Source: Exophiala sp. HKRS030 (lineage: Eukaryota > Ascomycota > Eurotiomycetes > Chaetothyriales > Herpotrichiellaceae). From it: a stretch of DNA of 64,000 nt. The notes under the pieces were generated by a model that searched no databases, was not told where the DNA came from, and was given only the letters and a program-made list of their open reading frames with translations. The stretch lies in the NCBI GenBank assembly GCA_023897205.1, contig JAHWDD010000009.1, positions 2,294,001-2,358,000 of the forward strand, in the 5' to 3' direction. This document shows, piece after piece, positions 24,071-35,585 of the stretch (position 1 is the first letter of the stretch; every line of letters starts with the position of its first letter). The position numbers were made by a program, and so were the translations under genes.

Positions 24071-25188
24071 GATTGTGAGGACCGTGACGTGACGGTGGTG
24101 AGGCCGGCGATTGCGATTGCGATTGCGACGAGGGTTGAGGTCGATTGGAGGTCGAGGAAGAGAATATCTGTATCACACCTCACTGAGGCGCGGCAGAGCC
24201 AAGTTCGGAAGGGATCGCTTCGTTGGGCGCACCAGAGATGTAAGGTGTCTTGTTTCGTTTGGGGTTGGTCTGGACTTGCGCAATTGCCGATGATGTTTGT
24301 TCGTCAGCAGCAAGAATGCTTGTCTCCGCTTACGCTTACGCGCGAGAAGATTGTCCGCTCGTTCGTGGAATGTGAGAGAAAGAACAGAAGTCTGTGTCAA
24401 GGATTTGGATGTCGATGGAACAAAGGGAAGATGTGTAAACAGATGTCAAGGAATCATGGTTAGACACGATGTCTGCCTCTGGGGGTTGCGGGGAACTTCT
24501 GAATAAAGTGTCACTCTAGTCACCTCAGTTGATGGCATGTGCAGCCTTGGCGCAACGCTTCCCTAACTCAAGTCGAACTCCAAGTCTACTCCGTACGTTC
24601 ATAGCAGGCAACTGACTAGGGATATTGTACGCATAAACATTACTGACATGTGACTGGCTTTCTCACATATATTCTTTTAGTCGTGTGGCATTATGGGATC
24701 TACATATTCAACACTATATGAGCAAATCCCCCATGGCTAACATACGCAGATCGCTGCAGGTACGATCGCGACCGCGCCACAGCCGAATTCCGTGGGAGTT
24801 TGCTTTCGAGCATGCAAAGCCCAAGTATTGCTGCCTCAAGGGCCCTCTCCGAGGAAAAGATCGCACGCTCAAGTCCATTACCAAATATCTTCTCTTGCAC
24901 ATATGATACATCCGCCTGATCTTACCGAGACGAATTTGATGTCTCAAAATATCCAAACCAAGGTCTTGCTCCTCCCCAGCGTGCTGGTTCTGTACAGCAG
25001 CATAAATATGCTGTAATGCGATGGTATGCCGTATCTCTTCGAGGTATCTCCTCGAAGCTCACTCAGAAAGCCTCTGGCTATGCTCTCTGCACGCTAAATG
25101 ACGTTGTCGTCAAAAATCAAATATGGGTATAAAAGAAGGAAATTCGAGCATCAAAGGCACCAAAAACATCATCCCTGTCTACCGCCTT
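24071..25188. other. Intergenic region upstream of APQ12
   Basis: About 1.1 kb with one TACTCCGTA copy (24588-24596) and a possible TATAAAAG box near 25127 (plus strand). No convincing gene seen. Confidence 0.45.
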
Positions 25189-28100
25189 CTAGAAGTCGGA
25201 ACTGTATGAATAATCAAGGTCGATCAGGGTCTGCACTTTCTCCCGTTCAGCAACAATTGCCGCTTCAAGTCGTCGGGTCTGTCGCAGTGCTTCATCCCTA
25301 CATACAACGTTAGTCTCAGTCTCCAAGCTTCAATCGACTTCATGTCTTACCGTTCTGATTCCAGCTCAGCTACACCTATTTGAGCTGTATTCATTCTTCC
25401 AACAACTTCTTCCATTTCTTTTTCGGCTTCCGCCAGTGCCTTCTCCAGATCCGCCACCTTGTTCTCAAGGTATTCGGTCTTCAACGCCTGTTGTAAGTTG
25501 ATGCCCGGCCCGCTAGTGGTTTGGTCAAGCCGAGGGCTTTTCTTGCTGTTGACAAACATTGGTGAAATGGGAGACCTTGGCAAGTTTGGTGTCAATAGGC
25601 CTGATGCCTTCCGCCCCGATGCTGACCGCATCAATTGGAAGTTGTTACTGGCCCTCAGGACGCGGACTTCTTCTTCATGCTTCATCACCGCAGTTTCGGA
25701 CTGCATTTGTGCGACAGTAATGACGTCTTCAAGTTTGCGGAGCTTGATTTGTAGCTCGTTAATTTGCCCTGCTGAAGCTGCTTGATTTGCTTCGCCCTTA
25801 GTGATGGCTTCCTTGAGCCGACCTCTCAGTTCAGTGTTGGCTGACATCTGCTGTCGGACCTGCGCTGCCAATTCCTCTGATCGTTGTGCCGACTTCTCCA
25901 GCTCGTCTGCAAAGCCTTGTTCCTGTTCTAATGATCCTAGTGCCTCATGTTGGCGAGCTTGGTCCCGTTGCAATTGCAATTCTTTCAAAGCCTTCTCCAG
26001 TGTAGACGAAAGCACCTCAGGGGCACTATCGTCCCGGGTTTGTAGAAGTGTTTGAAGACTGGATGTTTCTTGTTTGCTACGGTCCAAATCCATCTTCAAC
26101 CCTGCAAGACCCTTCTCACATTGCCACTTTTGTTCTAGAGCATCATCTGCTCTTTTTCGAAGTAGATTGATTTCCGACCGAAGAGTACGAACTTCACGTT
26201 CATATCCTCCCTTACCTGTATTCTTAGAAGCCTTGGCTTGGTCACGGTCCGCTTCGGCCAGACGAATTTTCTTCTCGTATAGTTGCCGTTGATTTTCCTG
26301 CCTTCTCAAGAGGTACTTAACAGTCACATGCAACGCGTCTCGTTGTTGAGTCACGTCCTTGAGTTGATCAGCAATCGACTGTTGACTCTCTGGCACTGCA
26401 CGGTTGATGATTGAATTAGATCTTGACAAAGAATTCGATCTGTTGGGAGTGCCTCTGGTTCCTGCTTTGCCCGTGTGAATAGTGCTTGACCGTTGGAGAC
26501 CACTGTTTCGAACCTGATTCCGTTGCCCGTCAATCACATCACCCTCTTCTGAGATGGATTGGAATTGCATATTCATCGCTCGGGCACTGTGCAGGGCGGC
26601 ATTCTCATCTCTGAGACTCTGCAACTCTTGTTGCAGGCGGGACACTTCATAAGGTGACTTTTGAGATTCTGACAGGTTTTGTTCCAAACCTTCAATCTGA
26701 GAGCGGAGTTGTGGCACAATCTCGTCACGTAGATTGTCACGATCATTCCGGTGCTGTTCCAGCTCAACACGAAGGGCTGTTAATAGGTCCTCGAAATTTT
26801 CTTTGGTTTGTCTTTCTTCAACTAGCCGTCTTCTTGCGTCCTCCAGAGAAACCTCCAATTCCTTGGCCCGGGTGGAGATATCCAGGGACTGATTATGGTC
26901 TCGACGGTCTTGCGAGAGCCTTTGCTCCAGGATTTGAATATGAGCCTCCAACGCTTGTCGACTCGATCGTTCTGTCTGCCATTTCTGGGACATTTCAACC
27001 TTGAGCTGTGCTCTCAGCTGCTCAGACTCCCTCTTTACTCGGGCGATCTCCTCCTTAGGATCTTCCACCGTTGGAGGACGAATGGAGCTCGTTCCAGAAT
27101 CAGAGAAGTAGTCACTGGTCCGATCGGGTTCCCGGGCGGCGGATGTTCCTTCAGTCTGGAGTCTGTCAACAAGATCCTCCAGGTCCATTTCCCGTTTGAT
27201 AGAGTTGGCCAGCTCTGTGCTGATCTCTCGGAGCTCGGACTCTAGTTGGATACATTTTTGGGCTGAGTCACTGTGATATGAGGTTCGAGTATTGGGGTTA
27301 CGATCGAAATCGATCGAGTCCTGGGAGGACTGTGACTGGCCCTGTCTTGGACCACCCCCACCATACAGAGAACCTCCTGAGAAGTGTGTGGAAGCATGTG
27401 GAGACCCAGCATAAGGAGAGGCCAGTGGCGATCTTCGATCCGAGATGTCTGTAATAATCGAGTCTGAACTAGGTGAAGCAACGGGTTTTCGAGAGAAGAA
27501 GGATGTAAACTTGCTGCCGGGCGTGGTAGGCTTCTTACTGTCGATGACCGTAAGGGATTTGTTGGAAGAAGACGAGTCTGTCCGCAAAGGCGGTGGCCTT
27601 GAACCTGGCTTGAGAACCATGTCCTCCTCCACAGCAACCTCGTCTAAGGATAGACCATTGGGCCCTCGTGTCTTGTACTTTGCGACAGGCGAGGTGGTGA
27701 TCTTGCCCGGATAGTTTTCGGGGAGAGAGCCGTTGGTCAAGGTCCGACTCAAGGGGTTCTCATCTGGAGGGATCTGCTGTGAACGTGGAGGAGAGGGAGG
27801 TTGGCGGCTAGGTCTAGTCAGACAAAGACGGGGAAGAGTCTTGCTCACGGTGTACTTACGATGCTTCTTCTGAACGTCCGAGATGAGGAACTGATGCCGG
27901 AGGGTCTATTGACGATGGGGCCTGGTGCTGTGAACCCGGATTGAGAGGTGACTGAACTATGACAGGTATGGAGGCCGGAGGGAGAGGCTTTCGTTTTACA
28001 GGAGAGGAAGGAGAGAAAGGTTTCAGAGCACTTGAAAGTGAGGGGAGACGCTGAAGAGAAGGGTATTGTTGTCTCAACGAGGGAGGTGGAGGATGGGAAG

Positions 28101-28270
28101 CAAGGCTTCCTAAAGACTGAGCATTGCCGTCCATGCTCGTGGCGGAGAAATGCTCAGTCGGCTTGAGGGTGAAATCAGTTGGTGGAGAGACGCGAGGGCT
28201 GAGGGTGGACAGGGCCGAGTCAAGGGCGAACCGTCCTTTCTGGATTGAGGATTGACGCTTTGACACCCAT
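25189..28270 (-). CDS. Large coiled-coil protein of unknown function; 5' end unresolved
   Basis: Not firmly identified. Minus-strand exons 27860-28270, 25351-27813 and 25189-25297 are joined by introns of 46 bp (GTAAGT...CTAG) and 53 bp (GTAAGA...GACTAACG branch...TAG). The protein begins with a Ser/Pro-rich disordered region (KRQSSIQKGRFALDSAL near the start). It continues through SKFTSFFSRKPV into long coiled coils with the segment LHVTVKYLLRRQ...YEKKIRLAEADRD, and ends DLDYSYSSDF. It resembles fungal proteins annotated as DUF7603, from memory and with low certainty. No start ATG is found in the first exon's frame. A GTATGT...CTAG intron at 28271-28332 would join it to an upstream frame (28333 to about 28440) reading NSYLWVSKRQ, also without an ATG before a stop. 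A further 5' exon or a lost base is likely. Confidence 0.75.
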
Positions 28271-28332
28271 CTAGAATGATAGCAACATCTTTGGAAGGGG
28301 ACTGGCCTCTGGAACGTAGATCAGCCACATAC

Positions 28333-30435
28333 AGATAGCTATTGGGTTGTGGAATGGAGGCCGTGGTGCTGTGGTGGAGAGGAAAGAGTCTGACCTGTGG
28401 TAGGAATTGGGACTGGAATGGGACAGGAGCAAGTCGCTAACAGTATGCGAACTTGTCGCAAATCAATTGTGGTTAGCACGAGGCTAGGCCGAGCTAGCAC
28501 GAGCTAACCCGACAAGCTCATTGGACCCAAGGTTCCTGCCGCAGATTAACTCGAGATGGCGCGTAGTAGTGCTGCCACCACTTTCTTCAAGGCTATCAAC
28601 CAGCCTAATTTCTCAAATTGCTGTGATCAACCTATTGATATGCTGCAAATGCTCGACGAGGCTAGGTGTGTCGTGCTGTAATCGCTTTAGCGAAATCATT
28701 GCCGATGCTGGGGAATTATCAGGGCGACCTCTCGAGCTCTGGAGCTGCATTTGCTCGTGATAGGGGACGAGAGGCTGGATATCAGTCCGTGCTGACCCGT
28801 CAAGGATCTTTATTCTGACGCGCTCACGTTGGAAAAAGTCCTCATTGCCGTCACCTCCTAGAGTTTGACATATTGCATGGGAGGAATCGAGTCCTCTGTA
28901 CGGAGGATGCCCGACACTCGGTAATAGTAGCATGGAGTCCATACTTAGATGCATGGCTGAAAATATGGGACCGAGGACTATTTGCCGCCATGAATTCGCC
29001 TGTCACAAGCTTCTAAGCCCTGATACAACTACTCCGTGCAGACTACTCCGTACAGCACTCGGGACTCCGTCCTCCGTTAGTAAGGTCCTCTTCGATCCCA
29101 CGCTAGCTTCGGTGCATGGAAAATTCCAGCTCCGCAGGCCCCAGCAGCAAGTACTCCGTACACGTGAGTTGTCAAGACGGTTTCAGTCTGCAAGGCCAAT
29201 ACTCTGTAGACTCGACGTCCAACAGACGACGTTGTAACATATGTGTCTGACAGTCAATCAGATCACATTGAAACCGTCACCATGCCAACTCTATCTCCCT
29301 GTAAAGAAATGTATCCACTGCTTCTTGGAAAGGTTTGAGTGGCGCTATCGAGGGGAAATGCCCGAAGGCACGCCATTAGCCACATTGCACTGTGTGAAGA
29401 ACTACTCCGACGGACAGATTTCCACCAAGGGACGAGCCTACGGAGGGCAAGTTGTGATAGTCGTGATAGTCCTAAGGAATATTGGCAGAACGGGGCTTTG
29501 GCAGTCACCTAGTACTTAGCTTAGTGGTGCTAAAATAAGTCACTAAGTTAGGGAGTGGGAGTTAGTTAGTAAGTTGTGCAATTGATCACAGCACCACCAC
29601 CAAATTGTCAATCTCAGGTTTTCACATCTGAACCTCAACGAGTGACGAGTGGTATTAGTTGCCTCAATCGGACCTATCCCAAGCCATACTTCCCAGATCA
29701 ATATGCCAGTGCGAACTTGAAAGGGATCATCCGCCACTACAAAGGAACCAAGTCCCCAAGATGCTGATCGTGATCGACAATGCCTTCGTCTGCTATTTGC
29801 CATTTGACCTCCCACTGGACGGCAAGGTAGTGGATTTCCTTTAGCTGCCTTGCGTCAAGCCAAACCAGCCAACAGGCGAGTTTTTCGTCGACTCTTGGCA
29901 GGGGCCACCCAAGGCAGGGGCTGCTCGGGCCTCTAGCCTCTAGCCTCTGGGCTCGAGGCTCTGGCCCCTCGACCTCTGAATGCTCCGCAGTTAATACTAA
30001 ATACTGAACGCTGCCTCCACAGGAAAGACTCGGCGAATCCGAGTGCAGTATGCCTCTCCACCATAATTTGAGTCAATCTGATTTCGTTTGCTGTATCAAG
30101 TATAGTCTCAAGCCCTTGCACTCCAACGCGGCATGTTGCAGAGCGAAAGCAGGCACTCAAGATGTTTTCGCGGTCTAAATATAACAAAACGCTTCATTCT
30201 GGTCAAGCGAGCAATTTCATCTACTGGATCTCGTTGCTCAGTTTGGATAGATTGCACCGATAACACAACCCCATCAACACAAGTAGCATTCACTCTCGCT
30301 TCCCCAGATGACTCTGTCACTCATGTCCACCGCACACGCCGGCAAGATATCGTAACAAACCCTTGCAAGCGGAGTGCTGCTCGATTTGACAATTGACAGC
30401 ATAACGTGTCCAACATGGCTTCACCTCTGACCACT
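28333..30435. other. Gene-poor region upstream of the coiled-coil gene
   Basis: About 2.1 kb. It holds a possible 5' exon of the coiled-coil gene near 28333-28440, several TACTCCGTA-type motifs (29044-29160) and one candidate ORF described separately. The rest shows nothing recognisable. Confidence 0.45.
28613..28954 (-). CDS. Candidate hypothetical ORF with an in-frame TGA
   Basis: A 113-codon minus-strand frame from ATG at 28954 (MHLSMDSMLLLPSV) contains QRERVRIKILDGSARTDI and NSPASAMISLKRLQ. It ends INRLITAI at TGA. The same frame stays open past the TGA for about 40 more codons (EIRLVDSLEESGGSTTTRHLEL). No family recognised. It could be a small real gene, a remnant with a nonsense mutation, or chance. 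Confidence 0.2.
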   Translation of the reverse strand: MHLSMDSMLLLPSVGHPPYRGLDSSHAICQTLGGDGNEDFFQRERVRIKILDGSARTDIQPLVPYHEQMQLQSSRGRPDNSPASAMISLKRLQHDTPSLVEHLQHINRLITAI

Positions 30436-32029
30436 TCATCTGTCTGAATTGTATCGCAACCACTCCCCCACAGCTTTCAGGCTTTCCCACCTGACATGCT
30501 CGTCGGGGTCGCTCATCAATTCGAGAAGGCGAGCTTTGAGTCCCAGCTTTTCTAGTGCTGTGCGCTGTTCTGGCACTTCTTTGACCAAATGACCCAAATC
30601 GTTGCACCCGATGGCCAGGACTTTCTTGTCGTTCTCCCACGATTTGGCCAGAATTTCTGCTAGCTTCTTAGGGAGTTCGCCTTTCTTTTCTTCCAAAATC
30701 TTACGGGCGTTCTCTCTCCAGAAGGTCGGGTTCCGATGTGGTGGTGACCATCGAAGATGTCCAGAATTGACCTCATCGGCATACTCATCGAACGTCGTCT
30801 GATTTCTGGTGTATTCATCCAGCAGTGTTTTGAGTGCCTCGAGATCTTCCAGCAGATCGGCATCGGTTAGATGTCGTCCCGAAAGGTTGTTCAGTAATGC
30901 AGGTAGCCTAGCAGTCGTGGCAGTAGCTATCAGACTCTCCTTGTTCGCCGACAGCAGATTATTCAGAGTCGCGAGCAAAAGGCGGGTCGTCTTCTCCTTG
31001 GGTGATACTCGCAGCAGCTGAATGTACAATGGTATGATCTCCTGGTCCCTGGGTTAAACTATTAGCCGGCTGCAAAACATCCCCGGGGTGCGTTGCGTAC
31101 TTCTCCAACCCTTCTCCAACAAGCTCTCCCTCGAAGCTGAGTTGCCAAATCACCAACAGGCAGTGGTACATCAATTGTAATCCGACGCCCCTCCGAATCT
31201 CGTGTCGCTGCTTCTAATGCTTGCATTTCCGTTCCATAATGTTGAGTCGTTGTCCTTGGCAGCTCCCACAGCCTTTCTGAGAATGTCGAAAAGAGGATCA
31301 ACAGTATCGTTCTTCTGCTTCCAGAAAAGTGCCTTGGCCTGTTGTGTACGTAGTAATTGTGAAGTATGCTGAACACCAATATCTTGTAAACCACTATCCT
31401 GATTCTTAATGAGCTTTGAAAGGTATGAGTAGAGCTGCGGAAGCGCTTGGTCGTCCCGGGCAGCAGGTTTGGGGACGTGGTAAGCGAGATGGCAATGAGG
31501 TTGACCAGGAAGGTGGCAGCGAACAGCGGAATAGGGTCCTCTGGGTTATTGCTGTGACTGAGCAAGGAGAGAAAGTACTTGTACGGTTCTTGTTGTTTCA
31601 AGATAGCTGTTGCAAGCTCAGGCGCATCTTGTTGAGGACGTCAGTCAAGCATCCTCCGGCTTATTCGTATGTAGAGGAACTCACCATTGATCAAATCTGT
31701 GGCAAGAACAAGGATGTACTGGAGGATATCACTCCGCTTGGAGGCCTTCTCGAGAACACTGCCGCCGGCACTACCACCGGCTAGCAGAATACCGTAACTT
31801 TGGACATCTTTCTCGATCGTCTGCTTGCGTTGATCTTTTCTGACTTTATCGACCGACTTGATCTTCTTCAGCTGGTCTTCGGTAAGGTTTCCCGCACGAA
31901 CAGCACCGTCCCAAGGAATCTGAAAAGCTATCAGCGCAGTCGAACACGAGGTGGATGATGAGAGCTGACTGGTCTGGCTCGTATATTGCTCTGTAGAGAA
32001 CTCAGGTAGGCAGGTGGGCTGAGCGACAT
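30436..32029 (-). CDS. VMA13: V-type proton ATPase subunit H (VMA13), frameshifted twice in this sequence
   Basis: Subunit H links V1 and Vo of the vacuolar proton pump and is needed for its activity. Minus-strand exons are 31970-32029, 31685-31919, 31101-31627 and 30436-31048. Seen: the N-terminus MSLSPPAYLSSLQSNIRARP joined to IPWDGAVRAG, ARM/HEAT-type helices, SHSNNPEDPIPL, and the conserved C-terminal domain NPTFWRENARK...AIGCNDLGHLVKE...DPDEHVRWESLKAV. The third exon changes frame twice. One missing base at the plus-strand GGGG 31471-31474 and one at CCCC 31188-31191 reconcile the frames, so that YSYLSKLIKNQDSGLQDIG and LMYHCLLVIWQLSFEGEL become continuous. With both, the exon-4 phase matches and the protein is about 478 aa. 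It is divergent from the TMF1 gene. Confidence 0.92.
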
Positions 32030-32906
32030 GGTGGAGGTACTGAGCTGTGATATGGCTAAGGGAGGGTTGTCGTGAGAACTGTGGAATGGGTATCAATTCA
32101 GTAAAGCCATAGAGTTCGATATCAGTAGTTTGGCAAGTTTGCTTCAGTACGCAGAGGATAAGAGTCGATGTCATGCACGGTAAGGACTTAGCATTCTAGA
32201 TACGTGCCAGTGGTGGTGGGGCTACTTTAGTGCAATTCTATTGGTGTGAAGACATTTAGTCACAAGAACCTGCCACTTAGTGTCACTAGCATTGAAGGAA
32301 GGAGCTGGTGGGTGCCGTCACTTCAAAGATTTTGTTGGCTGGCTGTGAAGCAGCAAAGGTGAGCTGAATGTTCGAGGCTAATCCAGCGCTGCTAGGCACT
32401 TTCTAGGCACTCGGTGGAAGCCCGAGGTGCCCCAAGACGATTCTTAGGTAGCGGGTTTGATCCCCGAGACATCCCCAGGCACTCGTCCGCCTATAGTTAC
32501 TCTGAGTCCATCGCGAGGATGAAGGCAACAGCTCTGATAGGCACGCCCGTCAAGCCAGCCGTCATTAATCAACGCCTGAAGCCCAGAGAATTCCATGCTT
32601 TAGGCCAGAGCGGTGCACCGACTACGTATCCAAATTGAGCAAAAGACCATTCACAGCCAACGTCCTACTCCTGTGCTGCGTTGCATGATCGACTTTCTTT
32701 CCACGAACAAATCTCCTAACACGCGTTCTTCGTGAATCATATTGGAGATTCTATCCACCTGCATTCGTCCTACCTAGCACATTGTCTTACAATGTCGGTC
32801 GTCTTGTCACACCTCAGAAGTCAACTTGTCCCTCCGACGTTCCGATCGTAAAGACTATCTTCGAGCACTTTGAGAGCAAACCTTGGTTGATGTCTTATTG
32901 TATAAT
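32030..32906. promoter_or_regulatory. Divergent promoter region between VMA13 and the TMF1-like gene
   Basis: About 880 bp between two divergent starts. No conserved frame or named regulatory site identified. Confidence 0.35.
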
Positions 32907-35480
32907 ATGGCCAACAAGCCGAACTCAAGATGGGGATTCCTGACACAAGCTGTGGCTTCGGTCGAGTCCAGATTGGACAATATTCTTGCAGAAGAAGAAC
33001 AACACCCACAGCCCAAACGTATCATACCACCCGCATCAGCATCAAGAGATACGACCCAAGTGAAACGAGGTTTGCAGAGTCTGCATTCGGAGAGAAGATC
33101 ATCACTGACTTATAAAGTTTCCACGGACTTGTCACGAAGTAATAGTAATGCCTCGGCGTCCAATGACCGGCTGCAAGAGCGCCTTGCGAAAGCAATGGCA
33201 AAGAAGCCCATCAACCGACCCGAAAGTCCTGTTATTCCTCCAGACTCTGGGCCGACGGCTGTCTCGCGAGAAGAATCGTCAAAAGTTGATCCAGACATCG
33301 CACAGGATGGACAGGGCAGTGCGTCAAAGTCGGAAGTGTTAGGGGCTGCTTCCGGTTTACCAGGCATTGTAAAGGAGAAAGTTGACGTAGAAGAGCATCA
33401 TACATTGCCTGAAGTATCAAAATCAACTGTAGCGTCCACGGGCGCGGGATTACACGAAGATATCAATACATCGCCTCGATTGCAGGCCCTCGGCTCCACA
33501 GAGTCTCACCAGTCCCTTCCTGCTGCGCACATAACTTCAAGCGATCTAGATCCCAACAAGAAATCCCTCGAAGCCCAGAGGAGAAGCGAGGAATTCCCGA
33601 CAGGTTCAGCCGCTGATGATTCCGGCACGATAACCAAATTGCAAGAGGAAATCAAGGGGTACATCGAGCGAATCGATACACTTCAGTCCAAATTACAATA
33701 TCTGAGTAAAGAAGCCGCAGCTTCTGCTAAACAAGCAGCAGCTGGTGCTTCTGCCGGCAGTATAGAAAGGAGACTACACGAGAAAGATGAAAAGATTGCT
33801 TTATTGATGGAGGAAGGTCAAAAATTGTCCAAAGCTGAGATGACACATTTGACAACGATAAAAAAGATTCGTGCGCAGGTTCTGTCAAACAACAAAGAAC
33901 ACGAAGGCATCAAGATTCGAGCTGAAAAGGCCGAGCGGGCACTGCGCACCATGGAGGACCGTGCTAAAAAGGCCGAAGCCGTCAGCAAGCGTGCAGAGCA
34001 AACTCTCGCTGCGAGTGTTGCGAGCGCAAGTGATCTCGATGCGCTACGCAAGGAGCGGGATGCATTGCACGCGACTGTTGCAGATATCAAATCACAATTG
34101 TCGAGAGCGAATGCTCGAGCAGATGCAGCAGAAAGCAAAGCACAATCGGATCTGCTTGAGACAGAACGAAAGAGGACGACGGAGCTTCAGGACGACCTTA
34201 CGAGCGCCAAAGTTGAGCGAGAGATTGCAGAAGAGAGGCTGCGGAGGGAGATCAGTGACTTGAAGGCATCTCTTGAAAGGGAAAAGGAGCAGGCACGCGC
34301 CATGGAAAGCGAGATGCTGAATGAACAGGCGGCTCTAGAAAGCAGCCTCGAATCATTTCGGGTCAGGGCTGAGGAGGCATCATCAGCGGATCATGGTCAT
34401 GTTCAGGCCAAGCTCCTCCGTCAGATCGAGACACTTCAAAGCCAATATGCGAACGCCAGCCAGAACTGGCAGGGGATTGAGAGCAATATGCTCACTCGGA
34501 TCACAAATCTGGAGAAAGAACGTGATGAAGCTATAGGAAGAGAAAACGATCTCCGAAAGAAAGTTAGAGATGTCTCGCTGAAAGCCAAGAGTGCAGAACG
34601 CGAGCTCGAAAGCTATCAGGCCAGATATGCAGAGATGGACAAATCGGTCGCTGAATTGGAGTCTGACGTACAGCGTCATTCTAGGAGATCAGCGCAACTC
34701 GAAGCGGAACTTTTGAGTGTACGGAAGGATGCTGAAGAACAGAAACAGAATGCTGAGCGAGAGTTTCAAAGGAAATTTGAGGAGGAAAAACTTAAATGGA
34801 CAGCAGCTTTGCATGTCCAGAGGAATGACTCCCCGGGCACATCTGTCCGGAAACACAGTCCAGGCACTGGCTTTGACTTCAATCACTTGATGAGTCCTAT
34901 TGCCTACGACCGAGGGTCCAGTCGACGGTCGTTCACCCTGCAAGGCCTCGATTCCAACACCCCGCCTCGACAACAGTCTACAACGTCGTTCAGAGGCCTG
35001 ATCAACGGCATTGCCGCAGAAACACCCTCCGTGGTGACTTCGATGGATGCTGACGAATATTTTGCGAATGTCCCGCCGACTCCCATATCTGCCAGCCACC
35101 AGTCTAATCGTGGGGTACATGACCTTGTTTCCAACTCTACCGTTGGTGCTGGTCCGTCAGTGCAGTTGGTTGAACGCATGTCAGCCAATGTTCGTCGGCT
35201 GGAAAATGAGAAAGCAGCTTCCAAAGACGAATTGAGTCGCATCACCGGCCAACGCGATGAGGCAAGACAAGAAGTGGTTAATTTGATGAGGGAGGTCGAA
35301 GCAAAACGATCGATTGAATCTCGCTTGAAGGCTCTCGAAGCTGAGCATAAAGAGCTGAGCGACAGACACCGAACCACTCTAGAAATTCTTGGCGAGAAGA
35401 CTGAGCAGGTCGAAGAGCTCAAGGCGGATGTAATGGATGTGAAGCAAATGTACCGTCAGCTGGCGGACACGATGAAATGA
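32907..35480 (+). CDS. TMF1/Sgm1-type golgin, coiled-coil
   Basis: TATA-element-modulatory-factor-type golgins are peripheral Golgi tethers that bind Rab6/Ypt6. Single exon, 857 aa. Seen: a short N-terminal motif SRWGFLTQAVASVESRLD followed by a disordered Ser/Pro-rich region to about residue 240. Next is the TMF DNA-binding-type coil beginning KIALLMEEGQKLSKAEM. Long coiled coil follows, with a break around residues 640-730 (FDFNHLMSP, DEYFANVPPTPI). The C-terminal TMF TATA-binding-type coil ends HRTTLEILGEKTEQVEELK...MYRQLADTMK. The start at 32907 gives the conserved N-terminal motif; an in-frame reading from 32883 has no ATG. It is convergent with NAS6, with 105 bp between stops. Confidence 0.87.
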   Translation: MANKPNSRWGFLTQAVASVESRLDNILAEEEQHPQPKRIIPPASASRDTTQVKRGLQSLHSERRSSLTYKVSTDLSRSNSNASASNDRLQERLAKAMAKKPINRPESPVIPPDSGPTAVSREESSKVDPDIAQDGQGSASKSEVLGAASGLPGIVKEKVDVEEHHTLPEVSKSTVASTGAGLHEDINTSPRLQALGSTESHQSLPAAHITSSDLDPNKKSLEAQRRSEEFPTGSAADDSGTITKLQEEIKGYIERIDTLQSKLQYLSKEAAASAKQAAAGASAGSIERRLHEKDEKIALLMEEGQKLSKAEMTHLTTIKKIRAQVLSNNKEHEGIKIRAEKAERALRTMEDRAKKAEAVSKRAEQTLAASVASASDLDALRKERDALHATVADIKSQLSRANARADAAESKAQSDLLETERKRTTELQDDLTSAKVEREIAEERLRREISDLKASLEREKEQARAMESEMLNEQAALESSLESFRVRAEEASSADHGHVQAKLLRQIETLQSQYANASQNWQGIESNMLTRITNLEKERDEAIGRENDLRKKVRDVSLKAKSAERELESYQARYAEMDKSVAELESDVQRHSRRSAQLEAELLSVRKDAEEQKQNAEREFQRKFEEEKLKWTAALHVQRNDSPGTSVRKHSPGTGFDFNHLMSPIAYDRGSSRRSFTLQGLDSNTPPRQQSTTSFRGLINGIAAETPSVVTSMDADEYFANVPPTPISASHQSNRGVHDLVSNSTVGAGPSVQLVERMSANVRRLENEKAASKDELSRITGQRDEARQEVVNLMREVEAKRSIESRLKALEAEHKELSDRHRTTLEILGEKTEQVEELKADVMDVKQMYRQLADTMK

Positions 35481-35585
35481 TACCTCTGATGTCCATGACA
35501 ATGATGAGAGGCTTGTCGTGTCCAAGATCTCAGTGCTAGATTCTGGACAATACCAGTCTATACCATGTGCAATCTTTCCCAAGAC

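Noticed and set aside
30436..32029. VMA13 and the other frameshifted genes as true pseudogenes
   Set aside because: Each break needs only one base, a G/C run is available at each, and the surrounding sequence is well conserved, which favours sequence error.
32440..32500. tRNA-like GGTTTGATCC box
   Set aside because: No matching A box, anticodon stem or acceptor stem could be folded around it.
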